NCBI RefSeq assembly: GCF_903866365.1 | Contig: NZ_CAIPNF010000182.1 | Location: 1 to 34,893, forward strand | Source: an uncultured Thiocystis sp. | GTDB lineage: Bacteria > Pseudomonadota > Gammaproteobacteria > Chromatiales > Chromatiaceae | Direction: 5' to 3' | Length of the DNA stretch: 34,893 nucleotides | Part shown: positions 8,162 to 16,885 of the stretch, piece by piece | Layout of the letters: the number at the start of each line of letters is the position of its first letter | Position numbering within the stretch: position 1 is the stretch's first letter | Program-made: the position numbers and the translations under genes | The notes under the pieces: generated by a model | Databases searched by the model: none | Seen by the model: only the letters and a program-made list of their open reading frames with translations | Told to the model about the DNA's origin: nothing

Positions 8162-9544
8162 TCAGGAGCCGCCTTCACCGTAATAGTTGCCGATATAGTT
8201 CTCGAACTTGGTGTACTTGCCGAGAAAGGTCAGGCGCGTGGTACCGATCGGTCCGTTGCGCTGTTTCGCGATGATGATCTCAGCAATCCCCTTGTCGTTG
8301 CTGTCCTCGTTGTAGACCTCGTCGCGATAGATGAAGACGATCAGATCGGCATCCTGTTCGATAGCGCCAGATTCGCGCAGATCCGACATTATCGGACGTT
8401 TGTTCGGACGCTGTTCGAGACTGCGATTGAGCTGCGAGAGCGCGATCACGGGCACGTTCAGTTCCTTGGCCAACGCCTTCAGCGAACGCGAAATGGCCGA
8501 AATCTCGGTCGCGCGGTTTTCGGTGGATCCCGGCGCCTGCATCAATTGCAGATAGTCCAGCACGATCAGCCCCAGATCGTTCTGGTCGCGTTTGAGACGC
8601 CGTGCCCGCGCGCGCACCTCGGTGGGCGACAGCGCCGGCGTGTCGTCGATGAACATGGGCGCGGCGGAGAGGATGTTGACCGCCGAGGTTAGCCGCGGCC
8701 ATTCGTCGTCCTCCAGCTTCCCGGTCCGCACCCGATGCTGATCGATTCGCCCCAGCGAGGACATCATGCGCATGGCGAGCGAATCGCCCGGCATCTCCAT
8801 GCTGAAGATGGCGACCGGACGCTTGGACTGAATCGCCACATGCTCGGCCATGTTCATCGCGAGACTGGTTTTGCCCATCGAGGGACGGCCGGCCACGATG
8901 ATGAGATCCGCCGGTTGCAGTCCCGAGGTCATCTCGTCGAAGTCCGAGAAGCCCGTGGCAAGACCGGTGATCGACTCGTCACGTTGATAGAGCAAGTCGA
9001 TCCGCTCGACTGCCCGGCTCAGCAGGGTCTTGATGGGCTGGAAACCGCCGCCGCCGCGCGCCTCCTGCTCGGCGATCGCGAAGACGCGTCGTTCCGCGTC
9101 GTCGAGCAATTCGGCGGCGTCGCGCCCCTGGGGATTGTAGCCACTGTCGGCGATCTCGACGCCCGCCGTAATCATCTGCCGCAGTATCGAGGTCTGTCGC
9201 ACGATCCTGGCATAGGCCTTGATGTTGGCGGCGCTCGGGGTCTCGTTAGCCAAGGTGCCGAGATACGGCAGGCCGCCGGCATCCGCCAGCCGCTCGGTGC
9301 GCTCCAGGGTCTCGGCCAGGGTGACGACATCGAAGGGCTGATCGTCCGCCGCGAGCTTGGCGATGGCGCCAAAGATCAAGCGGTGTTCGCGTCGGTACAG
9401 ATCGCCCTCGGTCACCATGTCGGCGACCCGTTCCCAGGCGCTGTTATCGAGCATCAGCGCGCCGAGCAGGGATTGCTCGGCGTGGATGTTGTGAGGCGGA
9501 ACCCTCAGTTCATCGAATTCGGCCTCGGCCAACGACATCGCCAT
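8162..9544 (-). CDS. dnaB: Replicative DNA helicase DnaB
   Basis: A 460-residue hexameric replicative helicase of normal length. The N-terminal primase-interacting domain starts at VPPHNIHAEQSLLGALMLD. A linker helix leads to the RecA-like motor with Walker A GRPSMGKTS (near 215), Walker B LIVLDYLQLM, and the C-terminal SDLRESGAIEQDADLIVFIYR. No intein interrupts it. It follows rplI by 12 bases, the usual gammaproteobacterial arrangement. ATG 9544 opens the frame, but ATG 9538 has GGA at better spacing (seven bases), so the real protein may be two residues shorter. The 284 bases between dnaB and arsC hold no gene and no clear terminator. Confidence 0.97.
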   Translation of the reverse strand: MAMSLAEAEFDELRVPPHNIHAEQSLLGALMLDNSAWERVADMVTEGDLYRREHRLIFGAIAKLAADDQPFDVVTLAETLERTERLADAGGLPYLGTLANETPSAANIKAYARIVRQTSILRQMITAGVEIADSGYNPQGRDAAELLDDAERRVFAIAEQEARGGGGFQPIKTLLSRAVERIDLLYQRDESITGLATGFSDFDEMTSGLQPADLIIVAGRPSMGKTSLAMNMAEHVAIQSKRPVAIFSMEMPGDSLAMRMMSSLGRIDQHRVRTGKLEDDEWPRLTSAVNILSAAPMFIDDTPALSPTEVRARARRLKRDQNDLGLIVLDYLQLMQAPGSTENRATEISAISRSLKALAKELNVPVIALSQLNRSLEQRPNKRPIMSDLRESGAIEQDADLIVFIYRDEVYNEDSNDKGIAEIIIAKQRNGPIGTTRLTFLGKYTKFENYIGNYYGEGGS

Positions 9545-9556
9545 TCCGTCATCCGA

Positions 9557-10006
9557 TCAGGCTTCGGGAATGATTTCAAGCTTAATGACCGCATCCACAT
9601 CGGTATGGAGGTGCAGCGCGATCTCATACTCGCCCGCCGCACGGAATGGCCCGCTGGATAGACGCACCTCTGCCTTATCGAGCACGTAGCCGGCTTCGAT
9701 CGCTGCCGCCGCGATATCGGCGGCTCCAACCGAGCCAAACAGGCGCCCCTCATCGCCAGCCTTGCGCGCGACCGTCAGACGGATGCCGTCGAACTGGGCC
9801 TTGCGAGTCTCGGCGGCCGCTTGGATTTCAGCCGCGGCCCGCTCCAGTTCGGCGCGGCGGGTCTCGAACGCCTCCAGATTCTCGGCGGTCGCCGACACGG
9901 CAAAACCGCCGGGAACCAGATAATTCCGGCCGTAGCCGGAACGCACCTTTACCTTATCCCCGAGCACACCGAGATTGGAAACATTTTTCAGCAGGATGAC
10001 TTCCAC
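9557..10006 (-). CDS. rplI: 50S ribosomal protein L9
   Basis: A 149-residue L9 beginning VEVILLKNVSNLGVLGDKV, the standard N-terminal rRNA-binding domain. The long connecting helix and C-terminal domain end with IKLEIIPEA. The start is GTG 10006, preceded by an excellent GAGGA six bases upstream. The open frame runs on upstream, but that extension overlaps the previous gene and is not coding. L9 sits at the base of the L1 stalk in the large subunit. It is part of the rpsF-rpsR-DUF2232-rplI-dnaB run. Confidence 0.97.
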   Translation of the reverse strand: MEVILLKNVSNLGVLGDKVKVRSGYGRNYLVPGGFAVSATAENLEAFETRRAELERAAAEIQAAAETRKAQFDGIRLTVARKAGDEGRLFGSVGAADIAAAAIEAGYVLDKAEVRLSSGPFRAAGEYEIALHLHTDVDAVIKLEIIPEA

Positions 10007-10053
10007 GATAGATTCCTCTACAAAATTCGTCTGCGAGTCGCAGTTTGGCGGTC

Positions 10054-10965
10054 TCAGCCAAGGTTCTTGGCTCGCCGCGCGACACGGGCACGGATGTCTG
10101 CCCAGACATCGATCAATCCAACACAGGCCGCCAGAAAGAGAACCTGCGGCATGAAGAACACCAACAGTACATACAAACCCACGATCCAGATTGCACGCGC
10201 GCCTGTGATCCGATGCACTCCGTGCGCAACAGAGAGTCCTTGGAGAATTGGCAGGATCGCCAGTACCAGCAAGACATCGGCAACCAGGCTGGCACCCCGC
10301 TCGAAGCCCAGCAGCAACAGCAGTAACAGGATCGAAACCCCGACGATGCGGCGCAGCCTGAAGGACCTGAACTCCTCGCCGAAGCCCCCAGGATTGTAAA
10401 GGACAGCCTGCCACCCACGCGCAATGAACAAGCCAGCCAAAGTCTGCAAGACGAGCGCGACGGCAAAGCCACCGGTCATCCATTTAGCCAATTCGCCGAA
10501 CAGTGCCTGGCTGATATCCGCCTGAACGATACCGTCGCGCACCAGCGCCTGTTGGAAAGGCTCTAGCAGTTGCAGCCAGTAGATGGCCGGATCGCCTAAT
10601 AGAGCGTGCAATGCAAACACGAGTGTCAGGCCGAAAATCACCGCGAATTGAACGGTCATCACTAGCGATCGCGAGGATCTCAGCACGCTGGCGAGGATCC
10701 AGATCGGCATCCAGAACACCGCCAGGATCCCAAACGCCGGCCAGGGAGACCCCAGCGCCAGCGCGGCGAGAACGCTCGCACCCAGCGTAGCCAGCCCCAC
10801 GACCCGCAGCCCCGGCAGTGACCCGCGACGCAGCGTCACCAATCCAACCACCGCGGCGCTGATAGGTCCCAACAGGGGTATCAGCAATGACAAGAGCGCG
10901 ACCAAGGCAGCCACAAGCGCCGCCTGCGAGTAACCCCGCATGATGAAGTTGGCCAGGAACTTCAT
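10054..10965 (-). CDS. DUF2232 polytopic membrane protein
   Basis: A 303-residue integral membrane protein with about eight hydrophobic segments, starting MKFLANFIMRGYSQAALVAAL and ending in a basic cytoplasmic tail (RARVARRAKNLG). Its sequence type and position between rpsR and rplI match the DUF2232 (YybS-like) family common at this locus in gammaproteobacteria. The function is not established; some relatives resemble substrate-binding membrane components of ECF-type transporters. It starts 99 bases after the rpsR stop with a weak ribosome site and is probably read from the ribosomal-protein transcript. Confidence 0.85.
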   Translation of the reverse strand: MKFLANFIMRGYSQAALVAALVALLSLLIPLLGPISAAVVGLVTLRRGSLPGLRVVGLATLGASVLAALALGSPWPAFGILAVFWMPIWILASVLRSSRSLVMTVQFAVIFGLTLVFALHALLGDPAIYWLQLLEPFQQALVRDGIVQADISQALFGELAKWMTGGFAVALVLQTLAGLFIARGWQAVLYNPGGFGEEFRSFRLRRIVGVSILLLLLLLGFERGASLVADVLLVLAILPILQGLSVAHGVHRITGARAIWIVGLYVLLVFFMPQVLFLAACVGLIDVWADIRARVARRAKNLG

Positions 10966-11064
10966 CGTCTCAGGGGTGGAGCAGACGGCATCAATAGTGG
11001 CAGCAATCGGTCAACGGAACCTTGGCTGTTCCAACCGGCGGGCCTCCAGGACACCGTGGCTTGC

Positions 11065-11289
11065 TCAGTGGCCGTCCGTATAGGGAAGCAGGGCTAAAAA
11101 ACGGGCACGCTTGACTGCCTGCGCGAGTTGACGCTGGGACTTGGCAGAGGTTCCAGTGATGCGGCTCGGCACGATCTTGCCAGACTCGCTGACATAGGCC
11201 TTGAGCAGATTGAGATCTTTGTAATCGATCTCGGTAATGCCCTCGGCGGTAAAGCGGCAGTAGCGTTTGCGGCGAAAAAAGCGGGACAT
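11065..11289 (-). CDS. rpsR: 30S ribosomal protein S18
   Basis: A 74-residue S18 with the basic start [13 protein letters not shown], the core [27 protein letters not shown] (split over the family helix-turn) and the C-terminal [11 protein letters not shown]. It binds S6 in the platform of the small subunit; S6 is encoded just upstream. ATG 11289 is preceded by GGAG seven bases upstream. Length and sequence are entirely ordinary. Confidence 0.97.
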   Translation of the reverse strand: MSRFFRRKRYCRFTAEGITEIDYKDLNLLKAYVSESGKIVPSRITGTSAKSQRQLAQAVKRARFLALLPYTDGH

Positions 11290-11340
11290 GATAGTTCTCC
11301 GTTACGGGAAGCTTAAACGTCGATTCCGACTGACAAGGAA

Positions 11341-11727
11341 TCAGTCGTCACGGCCTGAATCGTCACGACGGATGTCGTCGCCCGATGCATCGGCACGCTC
11401 ACGCTCCTCGCCTGCCTTGGTGAGCGGAGAAGGCTCTGTCACAGCGGCGTTGCGATGGATGATCATGTTGCGCATGACCGCGTCATTGAAGCGGAATGCG
11501 CTCTCAAGTTCATCGATCGCATCCTGATCGCATTCCACATTCATGAGCACATAATGCGCCTTGTGCACTTTATTGATCGGGTAGGCTAGCGGGCGCCGAC
11601 CCCAGTCTTCCATGCGGTGAACAATTCCGCCACGTTTCTCCAGATTGCCCTGGTAGCGATCAACCATGGCGGGCACCTGTTCGCTCTGGCTTGGGTGAAC
11701 CAGAAAAACCACTTCATAATGTCGCAT
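11341..11727 (-). CDS. rpsF: 30S ribosomal protein S6
   Basis: A 128-residue S6 opening [18 protein letters not shown], with [19 protein letters not shown] in the core. It has a charged C-terminal tail rich in Glu, Asp and Arg of the kind that receives glutamate additions from RimK in E. coli; no RimK is present here to support that. The frame is open 156 bases further upstream, but ATG 11727 has GGGAGC six bases before it and matches the family start. It is the first gene of the ribosomal block; the block's promoter should lie in the 208 bases shared with the divergent gene at 11936. Confidence 0.96.
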   Translation of the reverse strand: MRHYEVVFLVHPSQSEQVPAMVDRYQGNLEKRGGIVHRMEDWGRRPLAYPINKVHKAHYVLMNVECDQDAIDELESAFRFNDAVMRNMIIHRNAAVTEPSPLTKAGEERERADASGDDIRRDDSGRDD

Positions 11728-11935
11728 TGCTGCTCCCTTCGGATTGACAGCCTCCCGTCGTAACAGTGAGGCAAGGAGTTTCCCGCCAAGACGGGTAATC
11801 AGCCATGATACTTGAAATTGTCGCTCAATAAACCCCCGTGCCGCGCAATTCTTCCAACCAAACCCCGCTTGATCAAAATTCAAGCCTGGATCACACTGTT
11901 ACAGCGTAAATACATTAGAATATTTGGGGACAGAG

Positions 11936-12421
11936 ATGAGCATTGAGCACGATTTCGCTTCGCTTCGCAGCTCCAGTCTGAGCGCCAGCCTAAGCGACGA
12001 ACAGGTCGAAGCACTGGCGAGCATCACCCACTGTCGCCGCCTCGCGGATCAGGAGATCATCATCCAGGAAGGCAACGTCGACAACAGCCTGCATGTGATT
12101 ACCGAAGGCGCGATTGCCGTCACGCGCGATCTGGGCAAGGGCGAATACACAACCATACACGTCCTGCGCACTGGCGACCTCGCCGGCGAGATGGGATTCA
12201 TCAGCGGTCAGCCGCATACCGCAACCTTGCGCTCGCTTGGCCGGACCCAGGTCTGTAGCTTCGAGCGGGAGGCGTTCGAGTCACTGCTCACAGACCATCC
12301 CTGGCTGGTGTATCGCGTCATGCAGACCATCGTTCAGGTCAGCCAGGATATCCTCCGGCGCATGAATGCACAGCATGTGGAGCTTACCAAATACGTCAGC
12401 CGCTCTCACGCACTCTATTGA
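11936..12421 (+). CDS. Stand-alone cyclic-nucleotide-binding domain protein
   Basis: A 161-residue protein that is almost entirely one cNMP-binding domain of the CRP/FNR fold. The phosphate-binding cassette reads GDLAGEMGFISGQPHTATL, with the Gly-Glu and Thr-Ala features though without the usual Arg-(S/T)-Ala order. No helix-turn-helix follows: after the dimerisation-type helix (VMQTIVQVSQDILRRMN) the protein ends within about 20 residues. It therefore cannot be a classic CRP-type regulator and may be a ligand sensor or partner subunit. ATG 11936 has GGGG six bases upstream and is preferred over TTG 11924. It is transcribed divergently from rpsF. Confidence 0.8.
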   Translation: MSIEHDFASLRSSSLSASLSDEQVEALASITHCRRLADQEIIIQEGNVDNSLHVITEGAIAVTRDLGKGEYTTIHVLRTGDLAGEMGFISGQPHTATLRSLGRTQVCSFEREAFESLLTDHPWLVYRVMQTIVQVSQDILRRMNAQHVELTKYVSRSHALY

Positions 12422-12470
12422 ATGCGGATGCGATGACGAAGCAACAGACTCGATTGGGAGAACCATCGTC

Positions 12471-12977
12471 CTAACGCGATGGCACATCCTGCTCACGATG
12501 CAGAATCTGTTGTGTCGCCGCGTCGATGCCCTGCTGAGCGCGCTCCAGGAGCGCCCTACCCTGCTTGAGCATCGCCCGCCCGATGCCTTCCGCGAGCAAT
12601 GGATTGCCGATCGCCTTGCCGTTGAGCGTCATGCCGTAGGGGGATGTGGCATACGCCGCTAGCGGGTCGGCAAGAATCAACGCGGTATCCTCCACCGCAT
12701 CGTAACGATAGAAACAAGTCGCCTGCATAGGCTTGCCGTCTCCGTCCCGGGGCTGAGCCTCGAAACGCAGGTTGACCGCCAGATGGTCGGCCCTGTGCAT
12801 TTCAAGACTCGTCTCTTTCCAGGTCAGGGAAAGAGACGGGTCGAGCCATTCCGCAGCCAGATCCTTACAGAGAGCGACACGAACATCCTCGCCGGGATTG
12901 GAACATCCGGCAAGCAGCCCACACCCCACCATCCCGAATGCGATGACAGACGCATGCCTAAAAAGGCTATTATTCAT
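12471..12977 (-). CDS. Putative lipoprotein, unknown function
   Basis: A 168-residue protein with a lipoprotein signal peptide: a hydrophobic stretch then LLAGC, giving lipidated Cys25. The mature part carries two more cysteines (ALCKDL, ATCFYRY) that could pair, segments such as LTWKETSLEMHRADH, and an amphipathic C-terminal helix (IGRAMLKQGRALLERAQQGI). I do not recognise a domain. Ser at +2 after the cysteine favours sorting to the outer membrane, by the general rule. It converges with the cNMP-binding gene. The 235 bases upstream to 13212 hold no gene I can support. Confidence 0.7.
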   Translation of the reverse strand: MNNSLFRHASVIAFGMVGCGLLAGCSNPGEDVRVALCKDLAAEWLDPSLSLTWKETSLEMHRADHLAVNLRFEAQPRDGDGKPMQATCFYRYDAVEDTALILADPLAAYATSPYGMTLNGKAIGNPLLAEGIGRAMLKQGRALLERAQQGIDAATQQILHREQDVPSR

Positions 12978-13212
12978 TTTCTGTCTTCTTCAACTCGAAT
13001 TCCAGCAAAATCTCGATGGGGCAACCCTTGCCATGGGCCTTCGATGCCTACGCTCGCACGGTTCTATTGCATGCTCGACCTTGTCAGACCATCGAGTATA
13101 CTGGCCATCCTGTCAACGGGGCGGCGTGCGCCATCCCGGTCACGACCATAATCAAAACAATTCCAGAAGATCCCGCAGGTCGGCGCAATGACGCCGATTG
13201 ATGATGGGCGCG

Positions 13213-13797
13213 CTAATGACCAGCGCCACGCAGCAATTCCTCGTAACGATCCTTGAATGCCGCCTGACGAAGCCGCGACGCTTCCTGCTCGGTCGACGCC
13301 AGCGGCGAATCCCGCCAGAGGTTTTCGGCATGATCGAAGGTTGAATAGCGGTAACCGCGACCGACCTTGAAAACTTTGGTCACATCGTTTCCCGCCTGCT
13401 CCATGGCCTCAAGCTTGCTTAGACCCGCATTCGACATCGCCGCCGAACTGGACTGACGTTCGACATCCTCTCGCTCCGCAAGGTGAAAACGGTTGTTCTG
13501 AATCTCGCCGTGGGTGTCCAGTTCCACCGCATCCACCCCCGGCAGACGCGTCAGGAGGTAACCTGACATCATCATTGCAAGCTTCTCGTTCTCGGACTCC
13601 AGGGCCGTCAACAGCTTGTCGGCAACGATCTGGCAGCGCTGGAGTCGATCCGGCTTCTCGACCCACTCGCGGCTCATCTGCCAGCCACAGTCCATATCCT
13701 GGTCGAGCTGGTCATAAAACTCTCGCGCCCGGCTTAAGAGTGAATCCGGCACTCCGATTTCATAGGATTGATCATCGATGATGGCCTTCAGAATCAT
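13213..13797 (-). CDS. Hypothetical cytosolic protein, 194 aa
   Basis: A soluble, charged 194-residue protein without signal peptide or membrane segment. The N-terminal third (MILKAIIDDQSYEIGVPDSLL) looks like a small beta unit followed by helices. Later segments include HGEIQNNRFHLAERED and KVGRGYRYSTFDHAENLWRDSP. I do not recognise the family. Translation starts at ATG 13797 with GAGG six bases upstream. It is divergent from the PiuC-type dioxygenase with an 82-base gap, so the two promoters must be close or shared. No functional link can be claimed. Confidence 0.68.
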   Translation of the reverse strand: MILKAIIDDQSYEIGVPDSLLSRAREFYDQLDQDMDCGWQMSREWVEKPDRLQRCQIVADKLLTALESENEKLAMMMSGYLLTRLPGVDAVELDTHGEIQNNRFHLAEREDVERQSSSAAMSNAGLSKLEAMEQAGNDVTKVFKVGRGYRYSTFDHAENLWRDSPLASTEQEASRLRQAAFKDRYEELLRGAGH

Positions 13798-13879
13798 TCG
13801 GTGCCTCGTTCATGATATGCAACCATGGTGTATCTGTTGTCGTTATTCTATACCTTCATATAGCGAACAGGATCTCCCC

Positions 13880-14554
13880 ATGCTCCTCACGATCCCGGAA
13901 CTGCTCAATCCCGCTCAACTTGCAAAGATCCACGAGACGCTCGCTGGCGCCGCTTTCGTCGACGGCAAACTCACCGCCGGTTTCGCCGCCGCGCGGGTGA
14001 AACACAATGAGGAACTGCGCCCCGAACCAGCGCGCATGCAGCGTCTGACCCGTATCCTCATGGCGAGTCTCGGTCATCACCCGATCTTCCGTTTCGGCGT
14101 ACTCCCGCACCGGGTCGCCGACCCCATCTTCGCCCGCTATCAGCCGGGGATGGCCTATGGCGATCATGTCGACGATCCGATCATGGGATCCGACGGGCCA
14201 AGATTCCGCAGCGATGTCTCCATGACCGTCTTTCTCAACCAGCCCGAACATTATGATGGCGGAGAGCTCGTCATCCGTACCACGTTCGGGGAACAGCGGA
14301 TCAAACTACCCGCCGGCGACGCCGTCGTTTACCCCTCGTCAAGCCTGCACCGAGTAGCGAAGGTGAACCAGGGCGAACGCTTGGTTGCACTCACCTGGAT
14401 TCAAAGTTACGTGCGCGATCCGGCCAAGCGCGAACTGCTCTACGAACTCAACCAGGCGCGCGAATCCCTGCTCAAAAATGCGCCCGATCAAGCAGCCACC
14501 GGTTATGTGGATCGCTCCTACGCCAATCTGCTGCGGATGTGGGGGGACGTTTAG
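13880..14554 (+). CDS. piuC: PKHD-type Fe(II)/2-oxoglutarate dioxygenase (PiuC/YbiX family)
   Basis: A 224-residue member of the PKHD hydroxylase family. The iron-binding triad is complete: His96 and Asp98 in GDHVDDP, and His157 in SSSLHRV; Arg167 is placed to hold 2-oxoglutarate. The double-stranded beta helix is followed by the usual C-terminal helical part ending YANLLRMWGDV. In proteobacteria piuC is often iron-regulated and next to a TonB-dependent siderophore receptor, but none is adjacent here, and its physiological substrate is unknown. The start at ATG 13880 follows AGGA at eight bases; upstream codons in the same frame belong to the intergenic region. Confidence 0.9.
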   Translation: MLLTIPELLNPAQLAKIHETLAGAAFVDGKLTAGFAAARVKHNEELRPEPARMQRLTRILMASLGHHPIFRFGVLPHRVADPIFARYQPGMAYGDHVDDPIMGSDGPRFRSDVSMTVFLNQPEHYDGGELVIRTTFGEQRIKLPAGDAVVYPSSSLHRVAKVNQGERLVALTWIQSYVRDPAKRELLYELNQARESLLKNAPDQAATGYVDRSYANLLRMWGDV

Positions 14555-14731
14555 AGCGCGTTCGCGCAACCTGATCCCTGCCGGCGGGGAGTGTCTCGTG
14601 GGTCGCATCGAAGAGACGCCGGACACGAATCGATGCATTTCTCCAGTCTTGACTTTGCGCAAGATAAACAACACGATCAGCAGCGGGTCAAAGACAAGCT
14701 CAGCAAACATTTCAGGGATGGAGGGTGAGCG

Positions 14732-15175
14732 ATGAAGATCAGACTTGCAACCGACCAACATGGCTTTACCCTGGTGGAGCTCATGGTCGTCGTGTCCATC
14801 GTCGCCATTCTCGCCGCGATCGCCCTGCCCTCGTATCAGAAAGAGATCCGGCGGTCCAGACGCTCGGACGGCCAGGTGGCCTTGATGGCGATCGCCATCG
14901 CGCAGGAAAAGCTGCGCGGCCATTGCACCCAGTATGCCAACACCCTGTCCGGCACGGCGAACTGCGATGCGGATGGAGCAAACGCCGTGCTCGGCATCGG
15001 CGCGACCAGCTCCGAAGGTTATTACCGTCTGTCGCTCTCCGGGGTAAGTTCCGCCGGATTCACGGCCACTGCCGTCGCTACTGGCCATCAGGCATGGGAT
15101 ACCGCGGGCGGCATCTCCTGTGATCCACTGACCATCGACCAGGACAGCAACCGGGAGCCAAGGGCATGTTGGTGA
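14732..15175 (+). CDS. pilE: Type IV pilin-like protein, PilE type
   Basis: A 147-residue prepilin with a short leader and the cleavage/methylation site HG^FTLVELMVVV (Gly11/Phe12, Glu at mature +5), then the long hydrophobic helix. The globular part has three cysteines (GHCTQYA, ANCDADG, ISCDPL) in the pattern of minor PilE pilins. It ends unusually in RACW. GGAGG lies seven bases before ATG 14732. It heads a five-gene run of minor pilins whose products prime or cap type IV pilus assembly in the inner membrane. The next gene overlaps its stop by ten bases. Confidence 0.88.
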   Translation: MKIRLATDQHGFTLVELMVVVSIVAILAAIALPSYQKEIRRSRRSDGQVALMAIAIAQEKLRGHCTQYANTLSGTANCDADGANAVLGIGATSSEGYYRLSLSGVSSAGFTATAVATGHQAWDTAGGISCDPLTIDQDSNREPRACW

Positions 15176-15780
15176 AGCGGCTAATGGCCTTCCACCGCGC
15201 ACGCGTCATCCGCGGAATGTCCCGTCCCGCCATGATCGACGCGGCGTTTTCGGTGCGCCATCGTGGCGGGACCGGACCCCGAGGTTTCACCCTCCTGGAA
15301 CTGCTGGTCGTGGTATCCGTACTGGCCGTTCTGATGCTGATCGCCGTCCCCTCCATGCAGGCCATGCTCACGCGCAATCATCTCAAGGCGGCGGCGCAGT
15401 CGATCGCGGAGGATCTGCAATGGACCCGCTCCGAGGCGATCAAGCGCAACCGAATCCTGCTGGTCGCCTTCGATGTCGAGCACTGGTGCTATGGCGTTGG
15501 CGATGCTGGAGCCGCTCACTGCAACTGTCGGCTGGCCCCGGAAGACGCGGGCGCCTGTTCGTTGAAACGGCGCCTGGGAACGGATTTTCCAGGCATCGGC
15601 CTGGCGGCAACCTTTGCCGGCACCCGCTTCGACCCCCTCCGCGCCACGTCAAACAACGGCACCCTGACCCTGACCGCCACGAACGGCACGAGCCTGAAAG
15701 TGGTGTTGTCGCGACTGGGTCGCGTCCGGATCTGCGCGCCCGCGGGCGCGGTCGCGGGCTATGACGCATGCGGCACCTGA
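15166..15780 (+). CDS. fimT: FimT/GspH-like pseudopilin
   Basis: A 204-residue pseudopilin of the GspH/FimT family. The prepilin site is RG^FTLLELLVVV (Gly40/Phe41, Glu at +5), then AAAQSIAEDLQWTRSEAIKRN, the diagnostic FimT helix. The C-terminal RIC...CGT end matches FimT, whose C-terminal tail in some species binds DNA for uptake. The 40-residue leader is long for a prepilin; a shorter start at Met18 or Met23 is possible. ATG 15166 overlaps pilE and has GGGAG nearby. The central part has additional cysteines (HWCYG, HCNCRL, GACSL), more than usual for FimT. Confidence 0.85.
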   Translation: MLVKRLMAFHRARVIRGMSRPAMIDAAFSVRHRGGTGPRGFTLLELLVVVSVLAVLMLIAVPSMQAMLTRNHLKAAAQSIAEDLQWTRSEAIKRNRILLVAFDVEHWCYGVGDAGAAHCNCRLAPEDAGACSLKRRLGTDFPGIGLAATFAGTRFDPLRATSNNGTLTLTATNGTSLKVVLSRLGRVRICAPAGAVAGYDACGT

Positions 15781-16865
15781 TGCCCCCGGCATGGCGCACC
15801 GCGCGACAGTCCCCTGCCACGCGACGTCGGCGTCAAAGCGTCGGCCATCGGTCCCGCCAATCCGGCGTCACCCTGATCAGCCTGATGATCGGCATGCTCG
15901 TCGGAATCCTGGTGCTGACCGGAACGCTGTCGGTCTATCTGCTGATCGTGAAAGGCGCGCGCGAGAATATCCAGCAAGCGCGTCTGAATCAGGAACTGCG
16001 CGCGGCCCTGGAAGTCATGCAGCAGGACATTCGGCGGGCGGGCTATTGGGATTTCGCCGACACCAATCAGGACGGCGACAGCAACGCAGACGGGGTTCTG
16101 ACCTGGAGCGACCTCGGCGTCAACGCGGGCGGCTCCGGCACCTTCGATACCAACGGCGACGGCGCGACCGACGCCCTGGATCTCCATCCGGTCAACAATC
16201 CGTTTCAGCGCCAATACGGCCCCATTAACAACGACCTGTGCATCGGCACCGACTCCGGTACCGGGGCCTGCGTCGCCGAGCACTGTACCGCGACGAATGC
16301 GACCGGCGATTGTCTGACCGGGATCCAGACCGGAAGCTGCATCACCTACACCTACGATCTGGACCAGGATGGGCGGATCGGCGTGCGCTCCTGCGACCTT
16401 GACGCGGCTGCGGCCGACTGTCCCCGGCCCGCCGGCGCGCCATTCAATGCGGCCAATCACGAACCCTATGCCTGGCGCCCCTGGTATCCGCCCGCCGAGG
16501 CGGATAAAACCAAGGCGATCGCCATGGAGATGTTCGGCTATCGTCTGCGTGGCGGAAGGATCGACATGCGCGTCGGCTGGTCCAATTCCGGCGATGTCAG
16601 CTTCGGCTGCGACAGCGGGAGTTGGGAAGGCATCACCAGTTCGGAGATCACCATCGCCCACCTTGAATTCACGCTCACAACCCTGTTGCGCAACGCCAAT
16701 CCGGCCAAATCGAGAACCGATACCTGTGCGACCGGCGATCTCTGCCAGCGGATTCGTTCGGTCGGCATTACCCTCGCCGGCCATCTCGCCCAGGACGACA
16801 GTACGCGCCAAACCCTCTCCGCGCTGGTCGCCGTGCGCAATGACCGCTATCTCCAGGCGCCCTGA
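15768..16865 (+). CDS. pilW: PilW-like minor pilin with Ca-binding-type loops
   Basis: A 365-residue minor pilin of the PilW type. The very basic 33-residue leader ends SG^VTLISLMIGMLVG. The usual Glu at mature +5 is replaced by Ser38. After the helix comes the PilW signature ELRAALEVMQQDIRRAGYW. Three loops follow that look like EF-hand or dockerin calcium sites: DTNQDGDSNADG, DTNGDGATDALD and DLDQDGRIGVRS. The protein also has many cysteines. PilW joins PilX, PilV and PilY1 in the pilus-tip priming complex in other bacteria. The ATG overlaps the fimT stop by 13 bases; the start could be a few codons later. Confidence 0.84.
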   Translation: MRHLMPPAWRTARQSPATRRRRQSVGHRSRQSGVTLISLMIGMLVGILVLTGTLSVYLLIVKGARENIQQARLNQELRAALEVMQQDIRRAGYWDFADTNQDGDSNADGVLTWSDLGVNAGGSGTFDTNGDGATDALDLHPVNNPFQRQYGPINNDLCIGTDSGTGACVAEHCTATNATGDCLTGIQTGSCITYTYDLDQDGRIGVRSCDLDAAAADCPRPAGAPFNAANHEPYAWRPWYPPAEADKTKAIAMEMFGYRLRGGRIDMRVGWSNSGDVSFGCDSGSWEGITSSEITIAHLEFTLTTLLRNANPAKSRTDTCATGDLCQRIRSVGITLAGHLAQDDSTRQTLSALVAVRNDRYLQAP

Positions 16866-16885
16866 GCCATGAGACGGAGGTTGCG

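Noticed and set aside
14633-14728. A 31-codon frame (MHFSSLDFAQDKQ...) directly before the PilE-type gene
   Set aside because: It has no ribosome site and no recognisable pattern, and its stop overlaps the pilE ribosome site; more likely leader sequence.
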